This document shows positions 7,707 through 19,192 of a stretch of DNA of 45,083 nt, in pieces. A program made the translations under genes and the position numbers. The notes beneath the pieces were generated by a model, which was not told where the DNA came from, searched no databases, and saw only the letters and a list, made by a program, of their open reading frames with translations. How positions within the stretch are numbered: the first letter of the stretch is position 1; each line of letters opens with the position of its first letter. The DNA lies in NCBI RefSeq assembly GCF_011355085.1, contig NZ_VXCP01000012.1:38568-83650 (forward strand), given 5' to 3'. This DNA is from Pseudomonas akapageensis (GTDB lineage: Bacteria > Pseudomonadota > Gammaproteobacteria > Pseudomonadales > Pseudomonadaceae).

Positions 7707-9155
7707 ATGAGCAATTTCATCGCCACCGACGAGCCACCTGAAGCCGTTCGCCTCCTGGTCAAGGTTTACGCCCACCTGCTGCTTGCAGGATTTGCCTTTG
7801 TTCCGGCCTATCTGATTGGCTACTTATACTTTTTTCAAGACCCCACGCTTATATTCGAGAATCACCTGTTTCATATAAGTGCGATCATGGCAGCCAGCTT
7901 GGCAGGCTTGTTTGTTACTTACGTAACGTGGCGCTGCTATCAGTCATCGGGAGATCCGCTGCTGCGATGGATGACGCTTGGTTTTCTCGGTTTTGTAATC
8001 ATCTACGCGTTGCATGGTGCGCTCACTGGGCAAGCACACCACAATATCTGGCTCTTCCTGCTTTATGGACCGGCCTCTCGACTGGTCATGTCGATGCTGC
8101 TGTTAGTCGGAATACTGTCGTACCACCGCCCACCCGATGCCGCCGACCAACGAATGAAGGCCCGCCCGTGGTTGACCTGGATAGGACTGTTCCTGCTGGT
8201 TGACGTGGCAGTGGCGTACGTCGCGAATTTGCCGATCGCCGGTAATCTCGCGGTGCGCCTCTCGATGGAAGGTGGTGCCCTCGTTCTTTCCACATTGACC
8301 GTGACAATACTCTTGCTGCGCCGTATTCGTTCGCCGCTGATGATGATTTTCGTCATCTCGGTCACCGCGTTCGCGCTGTCATCTCTTGCCTTCATCCTTG
8401 CACGTCCGTGGAACCATATGTGGTGGCTTGCTCATGCGATCTTCGCCGGTGGATTCTTTATGTTGAGCTATGGGGTAGTGCAAGCGTTCCTCACTACGCG
8501 GTCGTTCTCGAAAATTTACAGCCAAGAGGAGTTGATGGTCCGACTTGCCGAAGCGATGGCATATGCCGAGAGCTCCCTGCGGGAACTCCAGCGCACCAAT
8601 CAAGAACTCGGGCACCTTGCGGCGACCGATCCACTGACAGGCGCTGATAACCGGCGTCGGTTCATGGAGCGGGTCGAAGTCGAAATTGGCCGGACCAGAC
8701 ACGGCGGTGCGCCGTTCTCCGTGTTGGCACTCGATCTGGATAATTTCAAGTCCATCAACGATCGCTTCGGGCATCAGGTCGGCGATGACATCCTGAAGAG
8801 TTTCGTGCAGATTTGCTTCGATTCGATCCGGCCGTATGACGGCGTAGCCAGGGTGGGCGGGGAAGAATTCATGATACTGCTGCCTCAGACTTCACTTGAA
8901 AGCGCGCACGTAATCGCTGAGCGTCTGCGAAGCACCGTTGCAAATAATTCTTTTCATGGCCTGCAGCGGTCAACGGTGGTTACAGTGAGCATCGGCGTAT
9001 CGCAATCTGGCCGCGACGGCGACACCATCGAGGCAATTCTGCGTACAGCCGATCAACGCCTGTATCACGCTAAGCACGAAGGCCGTAACCGTGTGGTCGC
9101 TACCATAAAAACCAGCCTCCAACCTCTGCCCTGGCAATCGTCTCGAAGTCGCTGA
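7707..9155 (+). CDS. membrane-bound GGDEF diguanylate cyclase
   Basis: A 482-residue protein with about seven membrane segments in its first 270 residues (LLLAGFAFVPAYLIGYLYFF, ASLAGLFVTYVTW, LGFLGFVIIYALH and others), then a short helical linker and a GGDEF domain. The domain has TDPLTGADNRRRF, LDLDNFKSINDRFGHQVGD and an active-type GGEEF at residues 384-388. An RPYD inhibitory-site motif lies five residues before it. The product would be cyclic-di-GMP. Start at 7707 has a strong GGAGGGAA site; the earlier ATG at 7683 does not. The N-terminal sensor is not one I can name. Confidence 0.87.
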   Translation: MSNFIATDEPPEAVRLLVKVYAHLLLAGFAFVPAYLIGYLYFFQDPTLIFENHLFHISAIMAASLAGLFVTYVTWRCYQSSGDPLLRWMTLGFLGFVIIYALHGALTGQAHHNIWLFLLYGPASRLVMSMLLLVGILSYHRPPDAADQRMKARPWLTWIGLFLLVDVAVAYVANLPIAGNLAVRLSMEGGALVLSTLTVTILLLRRIRSPLMMIFVISVTAFALSSLAFILARPWNHMWWLAHAIFAGGFFMLSYGVVQAFLTTRSFSKIYSQEELMVRLAEAMAYAESSLRELQRTNQELGHLAATDPLTGADNRRRFMERVEVEIGRTRHGGAPFSVLALDLDNFKSINDRFGHQVGDDILKSFVQICFDSIRPYDGVARVGGEEFMILLPQTSLESAHVIAERLRSTVANNSFHGLQRSTVVTVSIGVSQSGRDGDTIEAILRTADQRLYHAKHEGRNRVVATIKTSLQPLPWQSSRSR

Positions 9156-9285
9156 AAGCGTCGATTTCGGCCGGTAGCGCGACCCATTGCAGCCGTTCGC
9201 CAACGACTGCAATCGACCACAAGCATCCACTCAAACGCTGGTTTGTGGGGTGTTTGTAAAATTGAGACGCCTGATGGTCGATGAC

Positions 9286-10179
9286 TCAGCGCTTATAGAG
9301 CAACGCATCAACCACGACGCCAAACGCTGACGAATGCTCACGGCGATTGGGGTAGTAAAGATGGTAACCGGCAAAGGGTTGGCACCAATCCTCCAACACT
9401 CGCACAAGGCTTCCATCGGCAAGCTCCTTCGCAACCATATCTTCCGGCAGGAAGCCCAAGCCGCATCCTGCAACGGCAGCGCGCAGAATCGGCACGCTGC
9501 TGTTGAATGTCCATTGCCCTTCGACGCGTGCTTTGAGTTCGTGACCGTCCTTTTCAAAATCCCATTGCATCAGGCTCCCATGGGTGGGCAGGCGCAAATT
9601 GATGCAATTGTGTGCGGCCAAATCACCCGGCTCCTTCGGAAAAGGCCGCTGTTTGAAATACTCAGGAGATCCCACGACTGCGATGCGCAACGGCGGGCCG
9701 ATCGGAACGGCGATCATGTCCTTGGCCACCTGATCGCCCAGACGCACGCCGGCGTCGTAGCGCTGGGCGACGATGTCTGAGAGGGCGTAGTCGACGGTGA
9801 TTTCGACCTTGATATCCGGGTAGTTGGGAAGCACCTTCAACAGCTTGGGCCAAAGGATGTTATTGGCCGCATGTTCGGATGCTTGAATCCGCACGTTGCC
9901 AGCTGGTGTATCGCGAAACTCGCTGACCGCCGCGAGTTCAAGTTCAATTTCGTCGAAGCGCGGCGCCATCGACTGATACAGCCGCTGACCGGCCTCGGTG
10001 GGGGAGACGCTGCGGGTGGTTCGGGTCAACAGTCGAACGCCGAGCCGTGTCTCCAGAGCACGCATGGTGTGGCTCAGCGCGGACTGCGAGACGCCCAACT
10101 GCGCGGCAGCGCGAGTGAAACTGCCTTCGCGGGTAATGACCACGAAGGCTTGCAGATCGTTGAGATTGGCGCGGGACAT
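9286..10179 (-). CDS. LysR-family transcriptional regulator
   Basis: A 297-residue LysR protein. The helix-turn-helix is at the N-terminus (LQAFVVITREGSFTRAAAQLGVSQSALSHTMRALE, cited from residues 9-43), followed by the linker helix and a periplasmic-binding-fold effector domain. The effector part has DVIA-type strands such as DYALSDIVAQRYDAGVRLGD. It resembles the subgroup that controls aldo/keto-reductase and oxidoreductase genes. It sits at the end of the leftward enzyme block, 80 bp past the last hydrolase. A perfect ATGAG-N5-CTCAT palindrome lies immediately before its start, over the ribosome site. Confidence 0.9.
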   Translation of the reverse strand: MSRANLNDLQAFVVITREGSFTRAAAQLGVSQSALSHTMRALETRLGVRLLTRTTRSVSPTEAGQRLYQSMAPRFDEIELELAAVSEFRDTPAGNVRIQASEHAANNILWPKLLKVLPNYPDIKVEITVDYALSDIVAQRYDAGVRLGDQVAKDMIAVPIGPPLRIAVVGSPEYFKQRPFPKEPGDLAAHNCINLRLPTHGSLMQWDFEKDGHELKARVEGQWTFNSSVPILRAAVAGCGLGFLPEDMVAKELADGSLVRVLEDWCQPFAGYHLYYPNRREHSSAFGVVVDALLYKR

Positions 10180-10181
10180 TG

Positions 10182-10196
10182 ATGAGAGCCTCTCAT
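10182..10196 (-). promoter_or_regulatory. LysR-type box overlapping the LysR ribosome site
   Basis: ATGAG-AGCCT-CTCAT, a palindrome with perfect 5-bp arms (7 bp, ATGAGAG/CTCTCAT, around a single central base). It has the T-N11-A spacing of LysR boxes. It covers the GAGG ribosome site of the regulator gene, so binding or RNA folding could limit its own expression. Matching boxes occur at 13337, 16780 and 16845. Confidence 0.6.
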
Positions 10197-10259
10197 GCAG
10201 AGCGCGGGATTATCCTATGTAATCAGGTTCCGCATGGATGCGCGACCCCAACGAGCCAA

Positions 10260-11315
10260 TCACAAGGTTCTTGCGTAGAACGGCGTCAACTTACCGAGTG
10301 CAGCATCCACATACTTGGGAACCCAGTAGGTTTCGATGTGCGTGGCGCCGTCGATAATGTACAGCTCCTTGTCTTTGGTGCCGGTAGCCTTGGGGAACGC
10401 ATCCTGGGTCATGTACAGGCTGTCAGCCTTGCTGCCCGCGATCATCAGCAACGGTTGATTGATCAGTTCGATCTGGTTGGTGGCGTCGAAGCGCATCAGA
10501 TCTAGCAGGCTGCTCGTGGTGTATTTGAAGGTCGAGTTAGGGTGTGCGTGGGTCTTCCAGTAGTACTCGTAACCCTGGCGATACAAGGCGAATGGCAGTT
10601 TGGCGATCTGTTCGTCGGTGAGGTTGGCATCCCCCGAATAAAGCACCTCGCCGCCGGCCGCTTCCTGAGCACGGGCAGCGGAAGCCTGCTGCATACGTTG
10701 CTGGATGGTATCCAGTTGCGAGTCGTTGTATCCATTGCGACGAACCCGCCCAGAGTTAAACATGCTGATCGTCGCGACCGACTTGAATCGCTTGTCGGTT
10801 TGCGCGGCGGCCAACGAGTAGCCACCGCCGCCGCAGATGCCGAGCAGGCCCAAACGTTTACCATCGACGCCGGCGTATTGAGTGATGAAGTCGGCCATGC
10901 CGTGGATATCTTCGATGCGGTACGCAGGCTTGTCGATGCTGCGCGGCTGTCCACCACTTGCACCCTGATAGGCGGCATCGGCGGTGATCGTGATATAGCC
11001 TTGTTCAGCCAGTCGTTGAGCATACAAACCGGCCACTTGTTCTTTCACGCCACCATTGGGGTGCGCCACCACTACAGTCGGATAGTGCTTCTTCGCATCG
11101 TAGTTGGCAGGGGTGTAGACGTTGGCGGCGATGTCCAGGCCATTGAGCTTGTAGCTGACCGGGTGGATGTTGACCTTGCCGGGCTCGTTCTTGGTAATGG
11201 CGCCGTCGTAAGCCAACGTAAACGGGTTCTTTTTGTAGTCCGCAGCCCCGGCTTCGCCAGCCGAGAGGCCGACCAGCGCCGACATGAGTGTGGCTTTCAG
11301 AATGGTGTTTTTCAC
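10260..11315 (-). CDS. exported alpha/beta hydrolase, dienelactone-hydrolase-like
   Basis: A 351-residue alpha/beta hydrolase. The true start is taken as GTG at 11315, because AGGAG lies 6 bp upstream and a good signal peptide follows (LMSALVGLSAGEAGA). The longer frame from 11351 has no such support. The fold shows VVVAHPNGGVKEQ, the nucleophile elbow GICGGGGYSLAA with Cys where a serine hydrolase has Ser, as in dienelactone hydrolases, and the final DGATHIETYW histidine. The substrate is unknown. The gene is 57 bp downstream of the lipoprotein hydrolase gene and probably in the same transcript. Confidence 0.75.
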   Translation of the reverse strand: MKNTILKATLMSALVGLSAGEAGAADYKKNPFTLAYDGAITKNEPGKVNIHPVSYKLNGLDIAANVYTPANYDAKKHYPTVVVAHPNGGVKEQVAGLYAQRLAEQGYITITADAAYQGASGGQPRSIDKPAYRIEDIHGMADFITQYAGVDGKRLGLLGICGGGGYSLAAAQTDKRFKSVATISMFNSGRVRRNGYNDSQLDTIQQRMQQASAARAQEAAGGEVLYSGDANLTDEQIAKLPFALYRQGYEYYWKTHAHPNSTFKYTTSSLLDLMRFDATNQIELINQPLLMIAGSKADSLYMTQDAFPKATGTKDKELYIIDGATHIETYWVPKYVDAALGKLTPFYARTL

Positions 11316-11372
11316 TTCAAGCTCCTGAGCAATCAAAAGGGGGCAGTTCAAAAAAATTGGCGTGTGCTCTGG

Positions 11373-12455
11373 TCAGTCCAGATGTTTTTCTTTGAGGAAC
11401 TCCGACACCAGATCCGCGATCTGCACGTTGTTCAAGTCCGACATGGGGAAGTGGGTATTGCCCTTGATGCCGATCTCCGGCAAGTGGATCAGTCTCACAT
11501 CTCCGCCGCGCTGGTTGACGGCATCGCGCCATAGCCGGGCCATCTTGAGGCGAGCGCGCCAACTGTCCTGAGCGGGCAGGTCGACGGATTGTTCCGGTAT
11601 GTTGTCGCCGTAGAGGATCAGGATCGGAAGGCGCGTGAGCGCCATGAACTGATCCATTGGCACCGCCGTTCCCTGCACCGTGTCGAACGCGCTGGGAATT
11701 GGCGCGGGGACTTCACCCTGCGGGAAGACGAAGCTGCTTCCAGGTTCGAAAGCCACAATGGCTTTAACCTTGTCGTTCTTGATCGCCGTCAACCAACCCG
11801 GCCCGCCACCCTGCGAGTGAGTGAACAGGATGCCAGGGCCGATTTTGTCGAAGACTGCCGACACGCCATCGGAAACCACCCCCATGTCGAACGGCCCGGT
11901 GTTCGGCGTCATCGCACGGAAGAACTGGTCGCGGGTTTGCGCATCCTGAGCAACCTGCACACCTTCGAAATAGTTGGGCCACAGGCCGATGCGGAACTGA
12001 TTGAACCAAAGTTGCTCGTCTGGAACAGGCTTGATCATCGTCTCGACCATGCTGCGCCCGGCATCGCCACGACGCGGCTGGTCGATCAGGTAAACACCGA
12101 AGTGGCGGCGCAGGAAGATGTTCTGGAAGCCTTCGCGGCCATCGGCGGTGGTTTCCCAGGTCTTGGAGAACTGACCTGCACCGTGCCACATGACGATGGG
12201 CAGTTTTCGCGCATCGACCGGGATTTGGTAGAAGGTGTAGGCATGGTCACCGTGGTAGGTCTGGCCATCCGGTGTCATCGGCTTGCGCGGATTGAACGTG
12301 CCTGGTGCGGTGGTCATCGTCCCGCCGGCGGCGAAGCTGCCTTGCTTCTGAATCATCAAGGGAGCGGCGGCATTGTTCGAGCTGCCGGAATGGTTCGCAC
12401 AGGCGGCAAGCACGCTCAGCAAAGCAATGCTCAGCAGACTTTTTCCAAGTGTCAT
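11373..12455 (-). CDS. lipoprotein alpha/beta hydrolase (esterase-like)
   Basis: A 360-residue protein with a lipoprotein signal: LLSVLAAC ends at the lipobox Cys at about residue 19, followed by a Ser/Asn-rich linker. The mature part is an alpha/beta hydrolase with PIVMWHGAGQFSKTWE (oxyanion region), the nucleophile stretch FTHSQGGGPG and a C-terminal IHLPEIGIKGNTHFP histidine region. It would sit in the periplasm tethered to a membrane and cleave an ester of unknown nature. GGAGG precedes the ATG. Its start is 1 bp past the stop of the upstream decarboxylase-like gene, so the two are translationally coupled. Confidence 0.78.
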   Translation of the reverse strand: MTLGKSLLSIALLSVLAACANHSGSSNNAAAPLMIQKQGSFAAGGTMTTAPGTFNPRKPMTPDGQTYHGDHAYTFYQIPVDARKLPIVMWHGAGQFSKTWETTADGREGFQNIFLRRHFGVYLIDQPRRGDAGRSMVETMIKPVPDEQLWFNQFRIGLWPNYFEGVQVAQDAQTRDQFFRAMTPNTGPFDMGVVSDGVSAVFDKIGPGILFTHSQGGGPGWLTAIKNDKVKAIVAFEPGSSFVFPQGEVPAPIPSAFDTVQGTAVPMDQFMALTRLPILILYGDNIPEQSVDLPAQDSWRARLKMARLWRDAVNQRGGDVRLIHLPEIGIKGNTHFPMSDLNNVQIADLVSEFLKEKHLD

Positions 12456-12456
12456 A

Positions 12457-13242
12457 TCAACCTCCCGAGGCAGTGAGTGCCAGTGTCAATGCCGTGTTTG
12501 CACGTTTGGCGGCCTGTTCATCGCCGCCCACCGCCAGCACCTCAATGACCTGGTGCAACTGTGCCGCGCTGAGCCCCACCCGCAGGCTCGCCCGCATGTG
12601 TGAGCGCAATTGCGATTCCACACCTGGCGTAGCCGCCAGCGCCCCGACGGTTGCCAGTTCGCGGCTTTGCCAGTCGAGGTTGTCGCGCTCGAAGATGTCG
12701 CCGAACAGATGGGTTTGCAGAAACTGGTTGATGACCGGGGCGAAATCGAATACCGGCCCTTTTACGGTGCCGCCGGAAATTCGGGTTTGATTGGCCGTTC
12801 CTGCCGCAAGCAGATCCTCGCCTGTTGGAATGGCGCGACCGGGTTCACGCCCCGGCGCATCCTCGATGCCACGTTGTTTGCGTGTCTGCACGACCGTCAT
12901 CAGTTCATTCAATGCATTGAGGCTGCGCGGGAAACCGACATAGGCGTAGAGCTGCACCAGGATTTCCCGGGTCTCGCTGACGGTCAGGCCGGCGTCCAGG
13001 CCTTGATTCAAGGCAGCGTTGAGCTTGGGTATGTCACTGGTCGCCATAAACGCGGCGATCAGTGGAATGGCCCGTTGCCGGGCCGACAGTGTTTCTGCGT
13101 TGGGTTGGGTGTTGGTCATGAGTTGCGATGCCTCGGCTTTGTGATTGGCAAAACTCGACATCAGGCTGAGACCCAGGCAGAGAGCCAGCAGCGCGCGGTG
13201 GGCGCTGGTCTTGCGATGTACGAATGGTGTATCAGTGGTCAT
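12457..13242 (-). CDS. exported tandem carboxymuconolactone decarboxylase-like protein
   Basis: A 261-residue protein with a signal peptide (ALLALCLGLSLMSSFA) and two carboxymuconolactone-decarboxylase-type helical repeats. The first holds REILVQLYAYVGFPRSLNAL; the second holds SRELATVGALAATPGVESQLRSHM. Neither has the CxxC of AhpD, so a peroxiredoxin role is unlikely. Start at 13242 has GGAGC upstream; longer starts at 13320 and 13257 are possible. There is 233 bp between it and the cupin gene, with a LysR-type box inside, so it may head its own transcript with the two hydrolases. Confidence 0.75.
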   Translation of the reverse strand: MTTDTPFVHRKTSAHRALLALCLGLSLMSSFANHKAEASQLMTNTQPNAETLSARQRAIPLIAAFMATSDIPKLNAALNQGLDAGLTVSETREILVQLYAYVGFPRSLNALNELMTVVQTRKQRGIEDAPGREPGRAIPTGEDLLAAGTANQTRISGGTVKGPVFDFAPVINQFLQTHLFGDIFERDNLDWQSRELATVGALAATPGVESQLRSHMRASLRVGLSAAQLHQVIEVLAVGGDEQAAKRANTALTLALTASGG

Positions 13243-13336
13243 CGGGAAAGGCTCCATCCATTGCTCATCACTGCGATGTCGCTGGATCGTACGGAGGATG
13301 GTTGTGTCGATTAACCCCAATATTGCGCAAGCACTC

Positions 13337-13351
13337 CTGAGCAGAACTCAT
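13337..13351 (-). promoter_or_regulatory. LysR-type box upstream of the decarboxylase-like gene
   Basis: CTGAG-CAGAA-CTCAT matches the ATGAG-N5-CTCAT box at 10182 in nine of ten arm positions and keeps the T-N11-A spacing. It lies 95 bp upstream of the decarboxylase-like start. An overlapping perfect palindrome ACTCATGAGT lies at 13346-13355. Confidence 0.5.
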
Positions 13352-13475
13352 GAGTCGAAGAATCAATTGCAGGCGAAAACTCGACGCCGAGCCGGAGAAT
13401 CGGGCACGTCAGGCTTAGTGGTGTCGTAATACAGGTGTGTCGGGCGAGAGGCTTCGACATATCCCGTTACTTCAT

Positions 13476-13961
13476 TTACAGGCCTTGTGCGGGAGCTTCA
13501 CCGGCGTATTGCGCCTGCGAGACTTTTTCCGCCCAGGTGACTGTCTTGCCATCCTCGGCTTCAGCAATCGCGATGTGGGTCATGCCGTTGGTGGCCGTAG
13601 CGCCATGCCAGTGACGGGTTTGCGGCGGAATCCAGACGATGTCGCCCGGACGGATTTCCTGACGTGGCCCGCCCTCTTGCTGCACGTAGCCGACGCCGGC
13701 GGTGACGATCAGCGTTTGCCCCAGTGGATGGGTATGCCAGGCCGTGCGTGCGCCGGGCTCGAAGGTTACTGTGCCACCGCTGATGCGCGCTGGGAGATCA
13801 CCCTTGAACAGGCCATCGACCCGTACCGTCCCGGTGAAGTTTTCTGCTGCGCCTTTGATTGAAGGCTGAGACCCGTTATGGGTGATGCGGATTTCGCTGG
13901 AGGCCTGGGCTTGCGCAGTCAAGAGCGATAAGGCAACCAGCGGGCTAATCAGACGGTTCAT
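13476..13961 (-). CDS. exported cupin-domain protein
   Basis: A 161-residue protein with a signal peptide ([13 protein letters not shown]) and a single cupin barrel. Motif 1 reads [20 protein letters not shown] and motif 2 reads [19 protein letters not shown]. These give the usual His/His/Glu-or-Gln/His metal site. This cupin type often occurs fused to, or beside, carboxymuconolactone-decarboxylase domains, as it does here. The reaction is unknown. The ATG at 13961 follows AGGAG; the open frame upstream is not supported. It is 71 bp downstream of an aldo/keto reductase gene. Confidence 0.8.
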   Translation of the reverse strand: MNRLISPLVALSLLTAQAQASSEIRITHNGSQPSIKGAAENFTGTVRVDGLFKGDLPARISGGTVTFEPGARTAWHTHPLGQTLIVTAGVGYVQQEGGPRQEIRPGDIVWIPPQTRHWHGATATNGMTHIAIAEAEDGKTVTWAEKVSQAQYAGEAPAQGL

Positions 13962-13997
13962 CGAACGAACTCCTGTCAATTGGTCAGGTGACCGTGA

Positions 13998-15641
<1,644 letters not shown>

Positions 15642-15653
15642 GGCAATGCTCCG

Positions 15654-16664
<1,011 letters not shown>

Positions 16665-16681
16665 TCAGCACTGAGCTCGTT

Positions 16682-16717
16682 GTACCGCACGTCAGTAAAA
16701 TCGGCTGGGTGCGGTAC
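16682..16717. promoter_or_regulatory. 9-bp inverted repeat before the reductase operon
   Basis: GTACCGCAC at 16682-16690 and GTGCGGTAC at 16709-16717 are perfect inverted copies with 18 bp between them. The pair lies 39-74 bp upstream of the reductase ATG. The arms differ from the ATGAG boxes, so a second regulator may bind here, or the RNA may fold. Confidence 0.5.
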
Positions 16718-16779
16718 CGCTGGGAAAACAGTAAGCGAGCTAACGGATGAGCACTAGACGGCTAAATCGGCAAGGGTTG

Positions 16780-16859
16780 ATGAGGCTTATTCATGAGTCT
16801 GGTAATAGAGGGCTGACGAATGTCATGGACTGGCCAGGATATTCATGAGCGCAGCTCAT
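16780..16859. promoter_or_regulatory. two LysR-type boxes in the reductase/exporter divergent region
   Basis: Box one at 16780-16794 is ATGAG-GCTTA-TTCAT (nine of ten arm positions). Box two at 16845-16859 is ATGAG-CGCAG-CTCAT (all ten). Both keep T-N11-A spacing and their centres are 65 bp apart. They lie between the leftward reductase operon and the rightward exporter. The rest of the 299-bp stretch shows no gene. Confidence 0.6.
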
Positions 16860-16942
16860 TTCCTCTAGCGGAAATATGGGATTTATCGATAGGCCAGCAA
16901 TCTCTACGATGCCTGACTCCGCCACGATCAGGCACTGCACTC

Positions 16943-18187
16943 ATGTCTTCATTTCAACGCCCCTCAAAGGCGGCTACCCTCACTGCCGGCACTGAAACGT
17001 CGCGCAGAACCACCGATCTGCGATTGCTGCTTAATCTCAGCGCACTGATGTCGTTCGCATCAATCTCCACCGACATGTACCTGCCAGCACTGCCGACCAT
17101 TACCCGGGCGCTCCACACCGACACGGCCAGTGTTGAACTGACTTTTTCCGCCTTCCTGATCGGCTTCAGCTCCGGGCAATTGATCTGGGGGCCGATCAGC
17201 GACCGTTACGGACGCAAGTTACCCATCGCCATCGGGATGATTCTGTTCATCATTGGCTCAGTCGGCTGTGCGCTCTCCATCAATGTCAGTCAGATGATGT
17301 TGTGGCGGGTGATTCAGGCGTTGGGGGCTTGCGTCGGCCCGGTGCTTTCGCGCGCCATGGTGCGTGACCTTTACGGGCGGGAACAGTCGGCGAAGATGCT
17401 CTCGACGCTGATTCTTATCATGGGAGTGGCACCCTTGGCAGGCCCGCTGATTGGCGGCCAGGTGCTGCGTTTATGGTCTTGGCAAGGCATCTTCTGGTCG
17501 TTGGCCCTGGTGGGATTGATAACACTCTTTTCATTCCGCCGATTGCCAGAAAGCCTGCCTCACGAGCAGAGAACGTCCGAGCCACTCAAGCAGACTTTTA
17601 TCGGCTACCTGCAACTGGTGCGTGATCCACGGTTGATCGGGTATGCGCTGTCGGGAGGTTTCTTCTACGCCGGTGCCTACGCGTTCATCGTCGGAACGCC
17701 CTTTGCTTACATCGACTACTACCATGTCTCACCACAGGCCTACGGCTGGCTGTTCGGGATCAACATTCTCGGGATGATGATCGCCAACTTCGTCAACAGT
17801 CGATTATTGAACCGCATTGGCAGCGAGCGAATTTTCCATCGCGGCACCTGGGCTTTGGCCTTCTTTGGTCTGATCCTCAGCCTGTGCGCATGGTTTGGCC
17901 TTGGCGGAATCTGGGGGCTGATCGTGCCGGTGTTCTTCTACATGTCCATGAACGGATTCATTGTTGCCAACTCCGTGGCCGGGGCTCTGGCTCACTTCCC
18001 GCAGCGCGCGGGCTCGGCGTCTTCGTTACTTGGCGCGATGCACTATGGCAGCGGCATTCTCAGTGCTGCGCTGGTCAGTTGGCTATCGGATGGAACACCG
18101 AGGGGCATGGCTCTGGTGATGGGATTGGCGGGCGTAGGGAGTCTGGCAACAGTGCTGCTCTCTAATGCCAAAGCCGGCTCTCGTTAG
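16943..18187 (+). CDS. Bcr/CflA-family multidrug efflux transporter (MFS)
   Basis: A 414-residue major-facilitator protein with 12 predicted membrane segments. It has the Bcr/CflA signatures STDMYLPALPTI in the first segment and GPISDRYGRKLPI in the loop between segments two and three, and the RVIQALGACVGPVLSRAMVRD region of segments four and five. It would export a drug or metabolite by proton antiport. The ATG at 16943 is chosen because family members start a short way before the first membrane segment; its ribosome site is weak, and the longer start at 16820 cannot be excluded. It may be under the same LysR control as the divergent enzyme block. Confidence 0.85.
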   Translation: MSSFQRPSKAATLTAGTETSRRTTDLRLLLNLSALMSFASISTDMYLPALPTITRALHTDTASVELTFSAFLIGFSSGQLIWGPISDRYGRKLPIAIGMILFIIGSVGCALSINVSQMMLWRVIQALGACVGPVLSRAMVRDLYGREQSAKMLSTLILIMGVAPLAGPLIGGQVLRLWSWQGIFWSLALVGLITLFSFRRLPESLPHEQRTSEPLKQTFIGYLQLVRDPRLIGYALSGGFFYAGAYAFIVGTPFAYIDYYHVSPQAYGWLFGINILGMMIANFVNSRLLNRIGSERIFHRGTWALAFFGLILSLCAWFGLGGIWGLIVPVFFYMSMNGFIVANSVAGALAHFPQRAGSASSLLGAMHYGSGILSAALVSWLSDGTPRGMALVMGLAGVGSLATVLLSNAKAGSR

Positions 18188-18446
18188 GTGCTGCATAGGA
18201 GGCGCAGCCGAACATGCAGATAGGATCTGCCGACCAACGCTGAGCTTCCGGTTCTGGCCGCTTTCTGCCTGTCGTCACTTTTGCGCGTACGGGTCAATTC
18301 CATTCAATTTCGCTGTTATACGTCTGGTGCGCGCACCGTTTCGCACGCCTGTGACGTCATCATTTGCCGACCATCGGTTGCCCCCGGCTTGCCGAACCAG
18401 CCCGCCGGCCATACGATTCGACTATTCCTCAGGCGGAGGAGTCATT

Positions 18447-19190
18447 GTGAAGCCGGTGATGCTCCTGACGTGCATCCTGGCGCCTGCCATCGTCCTGGCG
18501 CTGGCATCCGCCGGCCTGCATGCCGACGACCCGTTCGCGCTGTTGCGCGACGCCATGGTGCGGGAGATCGCCGACATGTCGTCCGACACCCACGACGAAA
18601 CCGGCAGGGCCGAGTTTGCCGCGCCGGTGATGGCTGCGATGGCCAGGGTGCCACGTCACAGATTCGTCCCGCCCGACGAGGTGCCCTACGCCTACGACAA
18701 CCGGCCGCTGCCGATCGGCTACGGCCAGACCATCTCCCAGCCCTACATCGTCGCCCTGATGACCGACCTGGCGCAGGTCGGGCCCGGCGACGTGGTACTC
18801 GAGATCGGCACCGGCTCGGGCTACCAGGCGGCGATCCTCGCCGAGCTGGCGCAGGCGGTCTACACGATGGAGATCATCGAACCGCTGGCAGTGCAGGCGG
18901 GGGAGCGCCTGGGTCGGCTGGGATATGCGAAGGTGCAGGCCCGGCTGGGCGATGGCTACCACGGCTGGCCCGAGTACGGGCCTTACGACGCCATCCTCGT
19001 CACCGCCGCCGCCAGCCATGTGCCGCCGCCACTGATCGCCCAGCTCAAGGCCGGCGGGCGGATGGTCATCCCGGTCGGCGCGCCGTTCATGACCCAGTAC
19101 CTGCTGCTGATCGAGAAGGCCGGCGATGGCAGTGTGTCCACCCGGCAGGTACTGCCTGTGCGCTTCGTGCCGTTGATCGGAGGCGGTTGA
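18447..19190 (+). CDS. exported protein-L-isoaspartate O-methyltransferase
   Basis: A 247-residue PCMT-family methyltransferase that would repair isoaspartyl residues using SAM. Motifs include PRHRFVPP, the family signature GYGQTISQPYIVALM, the SAM loop VLEIGTGSGYQAAILAEL, and a DGYHGWPEYGPYDAILVTAAA region. Cytoplasmic Pcm is the norm. This protein instead begins with a hydrophobic signal-like segment (VMLLTCILAPAIVLALASAG) ending near LHADDP, which suggests export or membrane anchoring. Start is GTG at 18447 with GGAGGA upstream. The next gene starts 2 bp after its stop. The 259 bp upstream hold no recognisable gene. Confidence 0.85.
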   Translation: MKPVMLLTCILAPAIVLALASAGLHADDPFALLRDAMVREIADMSSDTHDETGRAEFAAPVMAAMARVPRHRFVPPDEVPYAYDNRPLPIGYGQTISQPYIVALMTDLAQVGPGDVVLEIGTGSGYQAAILAELAQAVYTMEIIEPLAVQAGERLGRLGYAKVQARLGDGYHGWPEYGPYDAILVTAAASHVPPPLIAQLKAGGRMVIPVGAPFMTQYLLLIEKAGDGSVSTRQVLPVRFVPLIGGG

Positions 19191-19192
19191 GC

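Noticed and set aside
10542..11534. 330-residue rightward open frame
   Set aside because: Antisense to two well-supported hydrolase genes, with no ribosome site or recognisable domain.
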